Source of the DNA: Peptoniphilus sp. GNH
GTDB lineage: Bacteria > Bacillota > Clostridia > Tissierellales > Peptoniphilaceae
Assembly (NCBI GenBank): GCA_021307325.1
Contig: CP089931.1
Coordinates: 520,979 to 584,978 of the forward strand
Length of the DNA: 64,000 nucleotides
Direction of reading: 5' to 3'
Shown here: positions 50,960 to 59,689 of the stretch, piece by piece
Layout: every line of letters starts with the position of its first letter
Numbering within the stretch: the first letter of the stretch is position 1
Notes under the pieces: generated by a model
The model's input: the letters and a program-made list of their open reading frames with translations, nothing else
Databases searched by the model: none
Told to the model about the DNA's origin: nothing
Translations under genes and position numbers: made by a program

Positions 50960-51134
50960 TCTTAGCACCTTCCTTTTTCTGTGTAGCTTTTGTTGTCTTT
51001 ATTTTTTCAATATAGGATCCACCACGTCTAATTATTTCATCATAGCGAGACTCGGAGACCTCAAAGGTCTCCCCCTCGCTTCTAAGCACGTCTTCCTTTA
51101 AGTCGTAAAACTCGACTAATACCTTAACTTTCAT
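50907..51134 (-). CDS. Small phage protein behind the capsid gene
   Basis: 75 residues, KVLVEFYDLKEDVLRSEGET then FEVSESRYDEIIRRGGSYIE, with a basic C-terminus. The pattern occurs in short proteins between capsid and connector genes of Firmicute phages. Function unknown. Confidence 0.6.
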   Translation of the reverse strand: MKVKVLVEFYDLKEDVLRSEGETFEVSESRYDEIIRRGGSYIEKIKTTKATQKKEGAKNDGERRKETSRVIPKAD

Positions 51135-51144
51135 AGTTTTAACC

Positions 51145-52014
51145 TTATGCTGCCGGTGTCAATTTGGCTTTTAAAATAGCCTTTCTATTTTTTTCAGGAA
51201 CATATTTTCCATACTTAGCAGCAGCTTGAATAGCAACTCCTGCAAAATCTTCAGAGTCAAGGACTCTGTAAACCTCAATTCCTACACCAGCAACACCAAT
51301 ATTATCGGCAGCAAAGTAAATTTGTTCTCCCTTTTGGAAATACTCATCAGCAAGCTCAACAATATTAAAGCCTTTAAATTTATAGATTTCTTGTTTGTCA
51401 ACATCTGCCCCAGAGTGCTTAGCTGTAGTAGCTAACTTAGAATCCACGATGATAGAATAAACATCTGCATTTACATAAGCAGTCCAAACTATATCGCTTG
51501 TTACTTTATTATTTATAAATTTCTTATGTGCATCGTTAAAAGTTTTAATTATATCGTCTTCTTTTAATGCACCAGTAAGAGTTTCACCTGCATTATCAGA
51601 TATTGCCTTTGATAATAGCTTGTTTATTTCCTCAACCCAAGCTTCAGCATGTAACCCAGATCTTTCAGCTATAACTTGATCTGCATTGTCATTTACAGTA
51701 AAGTTATCAACACCCTCGTGAATTGCAAGAGGTGCTTCATACTTAACAGTAGCATCTACAGATTTAATTTCTTTTCTATTGCCAAATCTATTTGAGTTAC
51801 CTGTTCCCGTTCCAAAGGCTACATTTTCACCCATGTCGTATTTTTGAATAACAACATCTGTATCAGAAATCTTAAGTTTCATAAACTCATCTGAGTTGGT
51901 AATTCCGTCCTTAACTTGTAGCTTTCCCCCAAAAGTATTTAAAAAATGTTGTTTCTTAACAAATACATCTTGTAATAAACCTGCATATTGTGCAGTGTAC
52001 ATTTTAATTGCCAT
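51145..52014 (-). CDS. Major capsid protein
   Basis: 289 residues lying right behind the scaffold gene. MKLKISDTDVVIQKYDMGEN then KYEAPLAIHEGVDNFTVND and the C-terminal IEVYRVLDSEDFAGVAIQAA fit HK97-fold capsid proteins of Firmicute phages. No protease domain is seen in the neighbours, so assembly should use the separate scaffold. Confidence 0.82.
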   Translation of the reverse strand: MAIKMYTAQYAGLLQDVFVKKQHFLNTFGGKLQVKDGITNSDEFMKLKISDTDVVIQKYDMGENVAFGTGTGNSNRFGNRKEIKSVDATVKYEAPLAIHEGVDNFTVNDNADQVIAERSGLHAEAWVEEINKLLSKAISDNAGETLTGALKEDDIIKTFNDAHKKFINNKVTSDIVWTAYVNADVYSIIVDSKLATTAKHSGADVDKQEIYKFKGFNIVELADEYFQKGEQIYFAADNIGVAGVGIEVYRVLDSEDFAGVAIQAAAKYGKYVPEKNRKAILKAKLTPAA

Positions 52015-52032
52015 AATTTATAACCTCTTTTC

Positions 52033-52596
52033 TTATTTATATTTTTCTCTCAGTAGACTCCAAGCATCAGCCTTTGGCTTTTGATTGGCCACACTTGGAG
52101 TCTTTCCCTTAAGCCTTTCCTCTACACCCTTTTGTACCTCTGCTTCATACACCTCTTTAAAAGCCTTAATGTTTTCATTGGTTGTTTCTGCATCAGCCCC
52201 CATTAAAAAGTCTTTAAAAGCTATAGGGACATTTTCCTCACTTAGCCTATCTATAGTATCTCTTTCTAAGTACACACGATTAAGCTCAGCCTTAGTTTCT
52301 TCAAGCTCTTTCAATTGCTTAGCTTGTAGTTCCTTCTCTCTTTCTTCCTGAGTAAGCTTAGCAAGTCTAGCCGCTTCCTTTTTCTCTTCCGCAGCTTCCT
52401 TGTCCCACTTTTCGCGTGCTGTCTTAATAGCTTCAGTAACCCTTTTATCTGTTTCAGATTGCACCTTTGCTTTTAACTCTTCTTCAGTATAAGTTTTACT
52501 TTCTGCTTGTTTATCAGATTCATTTTTCTGAATTTCTTTTGTCTCTAATTCTTGACCCTCTAAGTCCTCTGTCCTTACAGTTTCAATATCTGGCAT
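52033..52596 (-). CDS. Capsid scaffold protein (DUF4355-like)
   Basis: 187 residues, strongly charged coiled coil (KRVTEAIKTAREKWDKEAAE, EREKELQAKQLKELEETKAE) with a basic C-terminus that should bind the capsid protein. DUF4355 scaffolds sit directly before the capsid gene, as here. Confidence 0.8.
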   Translation of the reverse strand: MPDIETVRTEDLEGQELETKEIQKNESDKQAESKTYTEEELKAKVQSETDKRVTEAIKTAREKWDKEAAEEKKEAARLAKLTQEEREKELQAKQLKELEETKAELNRVYLERDTIDRLSEENVPIAFKDFLMGADAETTNENIKAFKEVYEAEVQKGVEERLKGKTPSVANQKPKADAWSLLREKYK

Positions 52597-52624
52597 ATTT
52601 AGCCCTCCTTTAAATTTTTATATT

Positions 52625-52650
52625 TAAAAAGCAGCCTTTTACAGCTGCTT
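52625..52650 (-). terminator. Hairpin terminator upstream of the scaffold gene
   Basis: Stem AAGCAGC / GCTGCTT with an eight-base loop and five T on the minus strand, between the small early head genes and the scaffold gene. It may tune the capsid-to-portal transcript ratio. Confidence 0.6.
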
Positions 52651-52670
52651 AATAAAACTTATTTGATTTT

Positions 52671-52743
52671 TCACGATTAACTCACTATTAAATGTGTAAT
52701 TTTAACGTTTTTTTAACTTTTACTCACGATTACCTCGCGATTA
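52671..52743 (-). repeat. Paired 11-bp direct repeats (TCACGATTA type)
   Basis: On the plus strand, TCACGATTA at 52671 and TCACTATTA at 52682 start 11 bp apart. TCACGATTA at 52724 and TCGCGATTA at 52735 start 11 bp apart again. Two double sites on one DNA face, 42 bp between pairs, lie in a noncoding gap just upstream of the scaffold/capsid genes. It looks like a binding site of a dimeric protein; no known motif matched. Confidence 0.6.
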
Positions 52744-52761
52744 ATCACTAAGTTCACAACA

Positions 52762-53004
52762 TTAACGCACTTTATCGTAAGTCTTTTTAAATATTTCAGC
52801 CTTACAAGGATAAAATTCTCCATTGACCCCTTTAATAATAAAGTCACCCTCTGTTACTTTCATACAACCCTCAAGCGTCTCAACATAATATTCATTGTCA
52901 TGTGGATTATATCTAAGCAAATTACAAAAATCTAACGATCTACCTATATGTTCTTTTTCATATTTTATAGCTTCAATAACTATTGGTTTCTTTACATATT
53001 TCAT
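52762..53004 (-). CDS. Conserved small phage protein
   Basis: 80 residues: KYVKKPIVIEAIKYEKEHIG and VETLEGCMKVTEGDFIIKGV then NGEFYPCKAEIFKKTY. The TLEG-x-M and GDFIIKGVNGEFYPCKPxIFxxTY pattern is widespread in Firmicute phages; function unknown. GGAGG sits before ATG at 53004, so the longer frame to 53016 is not used. Confidence 0.7.
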   Translation of the reverse strand: MKYVKKPIVIEAIKYEKEHIGRSLDFCNLLRYNPHDNEYYVETLEGCMKVTEGDFIIKGVNGEFYPCKAEIFKKTYDKVR

Positions 53005-53052
53005 AGCTTCCTCCAATAAAAAAGCACATCTAACAACCTACCCTGTAAATTA

Positions 53053-53238
53053 TTAGCGTGCTTCTTGTTCTCTTTGCTCTCTTCTCTTTTTCATAAATTC
53101 AGCAAGTTTTCTTCTATTCTCTTCTCCTTGCTTTTCTTGTTCAGGTGTTAGTTCATGATATCCTTCAGATTCATATCTTGCTTGAATAATCTCAGCAACT
53201 TTTTTATCTGTTAATTTCTCTTTCATTTTATCACTCAC
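53053..53238 (-). CDS. Small charged protein downstream of the MuF toxin-like gene
   Basis: 61 residues, helical and very rich in Lys, Arg and Glu (KLAEFMKKRREQREQEAR end). No recognised domain. With its neighbour at 53254 it follows the MuF-ADP-ribosyltransferase gene, a place where an immunity protein could be encoded. Confidence 0.55.
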   Translation of the reverse strand: MSDKMKEKLTDKKVAEIIQARYESEGYHELTPEQEKQGEENRRKLAEFMKKRREQREQEAR

Positions 53239-53253
53239 CTACTATATAGACAT

Positions 53254-53454
53254 CTAAGCCTTATTAGAATGCTTTCTTTCTATATAGTCTTTTCCGTACA
53301 TCTTTCTTCCATAATCTTCTATTTCTTTCCATCTTTCATCTATAGCCTTTTCAGTGGCAATTCTTTCTTCTTCAGAAGCATAGATATTTGGTCTCTCTGA
53401 TTCTATTCTAGCCCAATAGTTCTCTTCAAGCTCTTTTTTTGAAATTTTTTTCAT
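53254..53454 (-). CDS. Small charged protein directly behind the MuF toxin-like gene
   Basis: 66 residues, mainly helical (MKKISKKELEENYWARIESE) with a Tyr-rich C-terminal part. It starts five bases after the MuF gene stop. Unrecognised; candidate immunity or virion-associated protein by position only. Confidence 0.55.
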   Translation of the reverse strand: MKKISKKELEENYWARIESERPNIYASEEERIATEKAIDERWKEIEDYGRKMYGKDYIERKHSNKA

Positions 53455-53458
53455 TTCA

Positions 53459-54835
53459 TTACTCCTTAACTACATAAATGTCTAAACCATTATTAGCAAT
53501 CTTCTTTAAATTACATCCGCTATTCAACAGAAATTCTCTTTGATACTTATAACCAGGTTGTGCGACCGTTTCAATATATGAGCCCTTAGTTCCTTTAGGT
53601 ACAATTATTGCTACATTAGGCTTCTTTCCAAATACCCCTCGTTTTGCAACGGAGGTGCTCAAAAATCTATTTACTTGTCCTTTTAGATTATTTGGATTCT
53701 TATCTTTTCTATATACAATTATATCATGTTTTAATGTGTTTTTCATCAAGGCTTGATGAATGTTGTTGGCTTGTCTTACAATAATTTCTTTTTCTTTGCT
53801 ATCTGCAGGTGTATATCTATATTCTAAATACCCATTTATTTTTTCAAATAACCTTAAACCATCTGAATCTACTCCGTTATATGTGTATTTATTGATAGCT
53901 TTCTTTTCGTCATCAGTTAGCCTATCAACCCATTCCTTTGAATCATTCCTTAATGTATTTACAACCTTAGATGATTCCAATGGATCATAACCATTAATCC
54001 TTGCAATTTCTTCAACACTCTTATTGTAAACAACCTCAGTAACGTACTCAACATAACATCTACAATTTATGTCTTCTGCAGCTATACCAGTGCTCTTTGG
54101 ATATAAGCAGGTAGCTCCACTTGGTAAAGTAAACTCATCATCATATGGTACTTTAATGCCTTCCATAGCTTGATGTGTATCTCTTACCGCCTCATCTCCC
54201 ATAGTATGCCATACTTTAAAAACTTGTACTGATTCATTCTCTGCAATATCTTCAAACGCTTGGTACTTGCTGTCTTCAAGCACTCTTGCACCTTCCGTCC
54301 TTGCTATTCTAAGAGTATTACCTATGTCTTTACCAAAGCGTTTTTTTAAATTCCTGGCCATGCTTGTAAAAGTATCGCCATTGTTTATTCCTTTATGAAT
54401 AATTCCATGTACATCATACACAAAGTCATTGCCATACTTATTTATCCTGTCAGTCCATATATGCCCTGCAACTTGTTTCTCTATTATCTTGTTTGAGTCT
54501 ATTACCCTTGAGACAGCCTCAATATTATATTTTGATACTGATGAATTTACTGTCTTGTAGGCTGTCTCTATAACATCTTTTAATGTATTCTCAATAGCTT
54601 TTTTATTATTTTTATACATAGAGATTATTATTTTTGCAGTCTCATTATCAAGTTTTGCCAATTCATTTCTAATAAGCCTAGGAGCTTGATCTGATTCTTG
54701 ATCAGCGTATATCTTTTGTAATTTATTTCTTAACCGTCTGTATGATTCCTTGTAGTTTTGCTTAGTTCCATTCTCACGCTTTTTTATTAACTTTTCAACG
54801 CTATTAGACAAATCTTCAAAGGGATTATTCTTCAT
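53459..54835 (-). CDS. MuF-type head protein with C-terminal ADP-ribosyltransferase domain
   Basis: 458 residues. Residues 1-280 are a phage head morphogenesis (SPP1 gp7/MuF) domain, with VRDTHQAMEGIKVP and the closing INCRCYVEYV Cys pair. Residues about 300-458 match ADP-ribosyltransferase exotoxins: Arg376 in IIVYRKDKN, the STS motif in FLSTSVAKR (393-395), and the ARTT motif YQREFL (Gln432, Glu434, QxE type). MuF proteins enter the head in a few copies, so the toxin domain could be injected with DNA. The target protein is unknown. Confidence 0.85.
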   Translation of the reverse strand: MKNNPFEDLSNSVEKLIKKRENGTKQNYKESYRRLRNKLQKIYADQESDQAPRLIRNELAKLDNETAKIIISMYKNNKKAIENTLKDVIETAYKTVNSSVSKYNIEAVSRVIDSNKIIEKQVAGHIWTDRINKYGNDFVYDVHGIIHKGINNGDTFTSMARNLKKRFGKDIGNTLRIARTEGARVLEDSKYQAFEDIAENESVQVFKVWHTMGDEAVRDTHQAMEGIKVPYDDEFTLPSGATCLYPKSTGIAAEDINCRCYVEYVTEVVYNKSVEEIARINGYDPLESSKVVNTLRNDSKEWVDRLTDDEKKAINKYTYNGVDSDGLRLFEKINGYLEYRYTPADSKEKEIIVRQANNIHQALMKNTLKHDIIVYRKDKNPNNLKGQVNRFLSTSVAKRGVFGKKPNVAIIVPKGTKGSYIETVAQPGYKYQREFLLNSGCNLKKIANNGLDIYVVKE

Positions 54836-55190
54836 CTTCTAGATCCTTGTCTGCATTTTTTATAAATTCGTCCATGTAAGCATCTTTTTCTTGTTCTTGT
54901 CTATCAATCTCTTCTGCCACATCATCAATGTCTCTTAGCTTTCCATAAGCATACGTCTTTGATAGTCCAGCATCAAGTGCCGCTTTTACCGTATTTATAT
55001 TATCCAACTCGTTGTATGGTTTATTATCATTAAATACAACGGATATATCTCTGTAGTCAAAATCCTTAGCTGTTTTTATATTCGCTATTTTTAGTATAAG
55101 TTTTATCCTTTGTTGCAAGGCACTCTTAAATTTACGTTGTTTTTGAGCAATAATCTGATCAGTCGCAAATAGCTTGTATTTCATAGCTTC
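54825..55190 (-). CDS. Portal protein, exon 2
   Basis: C-terminal 121 residues of the SPP1 gp6-type portal: EAMKYKLFATDQIIAQKQRK onward, ending in an acidic tail (DEFIKNADKDLEDEE). It joins exon 1 in frame after removal of the intron, restoring NVSG-EAMKYKLF. The ATG at 55193 is the end of the intron and not a true start. It overlaps the MuF gene by 11 bases. Confidence 0.87.
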   Translation of the reverse strand, partial: EAMKYKLFATDQIIAQKQRKFKSALQQRIKLILKIANIKTAKDFDYRDISVVFNDNKPYNELDNINTVKAALDAGLSKTYAYGKLRDIDDVAEEIDRQEQEKDAYMDEFIKNADKDLEDEE

Positions 55191-56157
55191 CATTTTGTTA
55201 ACATAGAGGCTCTTTATCCTCTATCTCTAGGAGTTTCCTCGCATTATGGTATGTCATTTCATACCTAGTTCAGACTATCTCTTCACCCTCAAATGTAGGG
55301 CGCTGGATTTCGTGGGCGTTTCTTCATAGAGATTCCTTAGCTTACTTCGCCTAGTCGTTAAACCTTCTTAAACTTTCATTTAAGATTGGTAATTGATTAG
55401 CATGTCGATTTTCTTATCCACCTAGGATTATCAATTAAATTATATTCAGTAGGTTCAAGCCCCTCTTTTGTAATTTTATAGTATCTATATCTTAATGTGG
55501 AAAATCCGATTCCTCTTCTTTCTCCTATTTCGTCAAAATATTCTCTTAGAGCTTTGCCATTAATGTAAACATTGTGCCTTGTGTTTCTTAGATTTACGAT
55601 AGGCTTTACAAATCTACAATTATCAGGCCCATAATTTCCGTTATTGTCTATTCTGTCTAATTGTAGTTTCTTTTCAAATCCGTTAGAGTCACACCAATCT
55701 GCAAACTTTGCAACATCATGCCACTCATCTACAACCTTGATTCCTCTAGCTCCATACCATTTATAATTATCATCATTTTTGTTATAACATCTACCCATCA
55801 TAGCATTCCATGTATCATATGCAGGATGGTACCTTTTCCCATGTTTGGTATTTCTTGCTATAAGTAAATCTCTATTATAACAACCACAAGATTTGGTATT
55901 TCCGCTTTTTAAATCCGATTCAAGAACTTCTTTGTAGTTTCCGCAATCACAAACACATTTACAAAATGTTCTGTTCTTACCATATAATTTCTTTTTGAAT
56001 TTTCCTATAACTTCTAATCTACCATATTTCATAATATCACCTCATATATGTTGTAATATATTTGGTGTTGAATCGGCAGTATATGTTATCGATTTAGCCT
56101 TCCAATTTTAACCCAGTTATTGCCCTGTTATTACTAACAGGCGTGGCGTAAACTTTC
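55191..56157 (-). ncRNA. Group I intron in the portal gene
   Basis: 967-base intron. R element GTTTAACGACTAGG (55350-55363) and S element GAAGAGATAGTCTGAAC (55268-55284) form P7 (GACTA/TAGTC). P1 pairs exon GUGGU with intron GCCAC, with the U-G pair at the 5' splice site after GGT. The intron ends in G of ATG at 55191. Ligation yields GTC AGT GGT GAA GCT ATG AAA, in frame. It carries an HNH-type ORF. Confidence 0.9.
55397..56032 (-). CDS. HNH-type homing endonuclease inside the portal intron
   Basis: 211 residues. An N-terminal Cys cluster (CKCVCDCGNYK ... TKSCGCYNRD) suggests a zinc ribbon. The middle NAMMGRCYNKNDDNYKWYGA then RGIKVVDEWH and LQLDRIDNNGNYGPDNCRFV is the variant HNH nuclease seen in phage AP2/HNH proteins. 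A C-terminal DNA-binding helix motif follows (GKALREYFDEIGERRGIGFS). Good GAGGTG ribosome site. Unrelated to the endonuclease in the lysin intron, so the two introns were gained independently. Confidence 0.8.
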   Translation of the reverse strand: MKYGRLEVIGKFKKKLYGKNRTFCKCVCDCGNYKEVLESDLKSGNTKSCGCYNRDLLIARNTKHGKRYHPAYDTWNAMMGRCYNKNDDNYKWYGARGIKVVDEWHDVAKFADWCDSNGFEKKLQLDRIDNNGNYGPDNCRFVKPIVNLRNTRHNVYINGKALREYFDEIGERRGIGFSTLRYRYYKITKEGLEPTEYNLIDNPRWIRKSTC

Positions 56158-57174
56158 ACCACTGACGTTTCCTGCAAAATGCTCATCACTTAAATTAGGC
56201 ACCTTGGCAAACTTATGAATATCAGAATCAAGCCTGTTTTTATAATTTTCTAGAGCAGTATCATTAATGGTTTTTATTAACCATTGTGCAGCTTGGCCAT
56301 CAGCCCTATCTAGTAAAATGACCTTATCCTTCATCATGTTATCCACATCTTCAGCATCAGTCTGAGGCATACCTGAAAGCACTAGTAAAGCATCTGTGAA
56401 TTCCTGAAAATCATTTGAAGTATCTGACTGCGAAAGATTAATTGCATCTATAAGAGACAAGACTCTTTCAAAATCTCCAATGCTCTCATCGTTATTCAAA
56501 AACTCAATAACTGGAATCTCTCCAAATAAATTTGGCTGTTCATCTATAAGACTTATGTCTCCCCCTCTAGAAACATATTCCTTTATGAAGTCCTTAGAGT
56601 AAACTGTAATTAACTTATCCTTTTTATCAGATTCAAGATTGTCTACATTGACATCATCTCTAACATATAAACTGTATAGAGGCTCTGGCTTTATCTTGTT
56701 GTCATATACCATCACAATATTTTCAGGCTCAACCTCGTTAAACTTGATTTGCCCTTCCTCGTCAAGATAAACTATCTCATAACCTCTACCCTTAATTCCT
56801 GCCATTTTCGCAATCTCTGTGTTTTCATCCTGTTCATCATTCATATCAAATACTTCTTGAATAGCTGCCATAATATCTTTGTTTTCCTCAGCCACCGTGT
56901 AACTAATTGGCTTACCTACAAACATTCCTAATAACAGATCAACAATATAACTCGGATAATTTAAGGATAGCTTATTGTTTGCCTTGTACTCATCCTTAGA
57001 TCTTTCATTTATTTTTGCCTTGCCTTCATAATATTCTTGAAGAATATTGTATCTTTCAGTGTTCTTTTCACTTATCTTTATTAATTTTTTAATTAATTCT
57101 GGATTAATCTCAGTTTCTAAAGGTAAATTTATAGTTTTAGGTAATTCCATGTATTCTGTAATATAACTTTCCAA
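56158..57174 (-). CDS. Portal protein, exon 1
   Basis: First 339 residues of the dodecameric portal through which DNA enters and leaves the head. Family blocks: NKLSLNYPSYIVDLLLGMFV then GKPISY, EIVYLDEEGQIKFNEVEPEN and IDAINLSQSDTSNDFQEFTD. Exon 1 ends DEHFAGNVSG; unspliced, the frame stops seven residues later. Spliced protein is 460 residues, normal for the gp6 family. It follows the large terminase gene by ten bases. Confidence 0.9.
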
Positions 57175-57184
57175 ATTGCACCTC

Positions 57185-58459
57185 CTAAATTCTTAATTTT
57201 CTCTTTGAAATAGTTCTTAAACTCTTATTTCTCATATAAGGTTCAATTGCATACCTCATAGCATCTTGTAAGTGATTAAAATCATCAATAGGTTCATTAA
57301 TCGCTTTATTAAACTTATCCTTTGCCCACTGATAATTAGTTATCTCCGTCATGAAATTCACACAACTTGGATGCACTATTATTTCAAAATTTTGTATAAA
57401 CTGAATGCCATTTAATATAGAGTCTTTTCCTTTTTTTGCAGCACTAATTCTATAAATGCCTAGATCTTTTAATTCATCAATGGACTTAGGTTCAGCAGAA
57501 TCAGCAATAATTCTCTCTTTCCTATATCCCATTTTCTCTATCTCTTTATAAATATTTTTATTAGATAGACCTTTTTCATAAAGTTCATCAAAGACATAGA
57601 TCTTATAATTTTCCAAGTCTAGCAAGCCGCAAAATAAAGCAGTTGGATCATTAGTATAACCGAAGTCTAAACCAAATACAGGTATAATATCAGGATTGTT
57701 TTTTATCACATCTTCTCTATTGAATCTATCTTCTCTTACATTTTCATATACTAGACCATCAACAACTCCCCATTCTCCCAGACCTGCCACTCGGTATCTC
57801 TTAGGATTATATAGCTTCATAGTTTCAAACACCTTTAAATCCGATGCATCAAGCCATTCATTGCACTTGTAGTTAGTTGTAATTGCCAGTATGTCTTTAT
57901 CTTCAGTATCAAAAAATCTTTTCTTTATCCAGTGTCTATCATTCCAAGGATTTAGAGTTAAGGTTATTTGCTTAAAAAGTCCATCAGGCACTTGACCTCT
58001 TATAGATTCATCAAGCATATTAAAATCATCTTCACTCATGATTTCATAGGCTTCTTCAATCCATAAAAAGCATAAAGAACCTTTATCTACAGCTACTGAT
58101 GTGACTTTAAGAGGATCATCAAGACCTCTAAATAAAATCTTTTGCCCTGTTGGTAAATAAGTTAGTTCTAAAGGACTATTGGTAGCCTTCCAATACTTGT
58201 CTACTCTTAACCTATGTATTGCCCATTTAAGCTGAGAAAAACAGGAATCCTTAACTGTCCTAAATACCTTTCTAATCACTAGACCATTGGAATTTGGGTA
58301 GGTCATTATCCTATAGATCATATTAAGAGCAGTTGTAGTTGATTTCTTGCTTGCCCTTGACCCTTTTACCACCCTATATCTGCCTTTATAGTTCCAATAA
58401 GTTCCATAACCCTTGCCAATTATTTCTGGTAAATAAACATCATTAGTCTTCAAGATCAT
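57185..58459 (-). CDS. terL: Terminase large subunit (PBSX/Terminase_3 type)
   Basis: 424-residue DNA-packaging motor. ATPase: variant Walker A GSRASKKST (about 32-40), Walker B LCFLWIEEAYE. Nuclease: first Asp in FGLDFGYTNDPTALF, second in RIIADSAEPKSIDEL, last in FNHLQDAMRYAIE. The type suggests headful (pac) packaging. It overlaps TerS by 17 bases. Confidence 0.93.
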   Translation of the reverse strand: MILKTNDVYLPEIIGKGYGTYWNYKGRYRVVKGSRASKKSTTTALNMIYRIMTYPNSNGLVIRKVFRTVKDSCFSQLKWAIHRLRVDKYWKATNSPLELTYLPTGQKILFRGLDDPLKVTSVAVDKGSLCFLWIEEAYEIMSEDDFNMLDESIRGQVPDGLFKQITLTLNPWNDRHWIKKRFFDTEDKDILAITTNYKCNEWLDASDLKVFETMKLYNPKRYRVAGLGEWGVVDGLVYENVREDRFNREDVIKNNPDIIPVFGLDFGYTNDPTALFCGLLDLENYKIYVFDELYEKGLSNKNIYKEIEKMGYRKERIIADSAEPKSIDELKDLGIYRISAAKKGKDSILNGIQFIQNFEIIVHPSCVNFMTEITNYQWAKDKFNKAINEPIDDFNHLQDAMRYAIEPYMRNKSLRTISKRKLRI

Positions 58460-58880
58460 CAGCTCCTGAAATTATTGTTGGCACATCAATATCCATATCA
58501 ATCTTGTCAGTCCACATGCCAAACCTCTTACCTATAAGCTCTGCCGCCTTAATTTTGTCAGATGCACTAAGATCAATATTTGTAATCTTTTGAGCACCCT
58601 TCCCAACACCTATAAGAGTTTGTTGAGTCTCTTTTCCTCTCAAAACAGAAGTCAAATATCTAAGCACTTCCCTCTGATCAGCAATAAGCTCTTCATCAAG
58701 ATCCTTCATCCTCTCTTCAATATAATCTTTCATTTCTTGTGTATTAAAAAGACGGCTCGCCGCTGCAGCTGCCGTCTCCCTATTTTTAATATTTGTATAA
58801 AATTTTAAGTAACTTTCCGTCTTGTTGCCAGTGATAATATAGTCATCGGCAACTTGTTTTCTTTTAATCGTCAAAGCCAT
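58443..58880 (-). CDS. terS: Terminase small subunit
   Basis: 145 residues, Terminase_2 family: an N-terminal helix-turn-helix (KQVADDYIITGNKTESYLKF ... AAAAASRLFNTQEMKDYIE), then the oligomerisation helices (LIADQREVLRYLTSVLRGKE). It recognises the packaging start site. The GGGGGTGGTG ribosome site supports the start. Confidence 0.88.
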   Translation of the reverse strand: MALTIKRKQVADDYIITGNKTESYLKFYTNIKNRETAAAAASRLFNTQEMKDYIEERMKDLDEELIADQREVLRYLTSVLRGKETQQTLIGVGKGAQKITNIDLSASDKIKAAELIGKRFGMWTDKIDMDIDVPTIISGADDLED

Positions 58881-58973
58881 ATCACCACCCCCTTTATAAA
58901 AACAAGTCTATTATCCCACCCCTTCGTGCAATATCATGACTTGTAGCACAGCCCCCTCAAATTGAGTAACCAT

Positions 58974-58997
58974 TAAAAAAAGCAGCTATCAGCTGCT
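58974..58997 (-). terminator. Terminator behind the ATPase/RloB cassette
   Basis: Stem AGCAGCT / AGCTGCT with a three-base loop and seven T on the minus strand. It closes the cassette off from the terminase genes downstream. The rest of 58881-59089 has no gene. Confidence 0.8.
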
Positions 58998-59089
58998 CTC
59001 TCATAAGATGTATAAGATTAGAAAAAAAGTTTTTACTACTTCACTTTATATATTAGCACAGGAAATTCGCACAAATCGCACAAAATTAT

Positions 59090-59689
59090 TTAATCTTTTC
59101 TTAAAATTAACTTTAAATAATCAACAAAGTAATATAAAGAGCTATGTTTTTTATCTAAATATTCTTCATAATAAACACCTTTATTTAGGTTATTCTTGTG
59201 AAAATACACTCCTAAATCCATAAATTTAGATATCCCATTTTCATACTGTCCACCGTTATCACGCACAAAATTATAAACTGAATTTCCTTTCTTATAACCC
59301 ATTCTTTTTAACTCAGATTCTTCACATTTTATACAAGCTGCAATCCAGCTTTCAAAATTAGGGAATGTTAAGAATATATTGTTTTTTGTATTTAATTTTT
59401 CTAATAAAGAAATTAGACTCTTTAATTTACTCTTTTCATTTGATACATTAGAGCAACGATCCAAATCCATTATTACTAAAACAATATTAATTAATTTCTC
59501 ATTTTTCTCTAAATAGTTTTTTACAGTACTGTATCCCCCGCCATTAATAGTTATGAAATTTATATTATTAGTTTGAAGTTTATTATCAGCTATTAATCCT
59601 CTAATATAGCTTTCTTCACTTTCTCCTTCACAAATAATAGTTATTTTTTCCGTTGTTTTTAATTTCTGTTTTCTATTCCTTCTATTCAT
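59090..59689 (-). CDS. RloB-family TOPRIM-like protein
   Basis: 199 residues. The N-terminal ITIICEGESEESYIRG gives the TOPRIM-type Glu (Glu21), and VLVIMDLDRC gives the DxD pair (Asp75, Asp77). The middle TFPNFESWIAACIKC is typical of RloB/AbiLii-like proteins. TOPRIM partners of ABC ATPases in defence systems act as nucleases. The gene overlaps the ATPase gene by eight bases. Role in phage exclusion is inferred from the pair, not shown. Confidence 0.8.
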   Translation of the reverse strand: MNRRNRKQKLKTTEKITIICEGESEESYIRGLIADNKLQTNNINFITINGGGYSTVKNYLEKNEKLINIVLVIMDLDRCSNVSNEKSKLKSLISLLEKLNTKNNIFLTFPNFESWIAACIKCEESELKRMGYKKGNSVYNFVRDNGGQYENGISKFMDLGVYFHKNNLNKGVYYEEYLDKKHSSLYYFVDYLKLILRKD

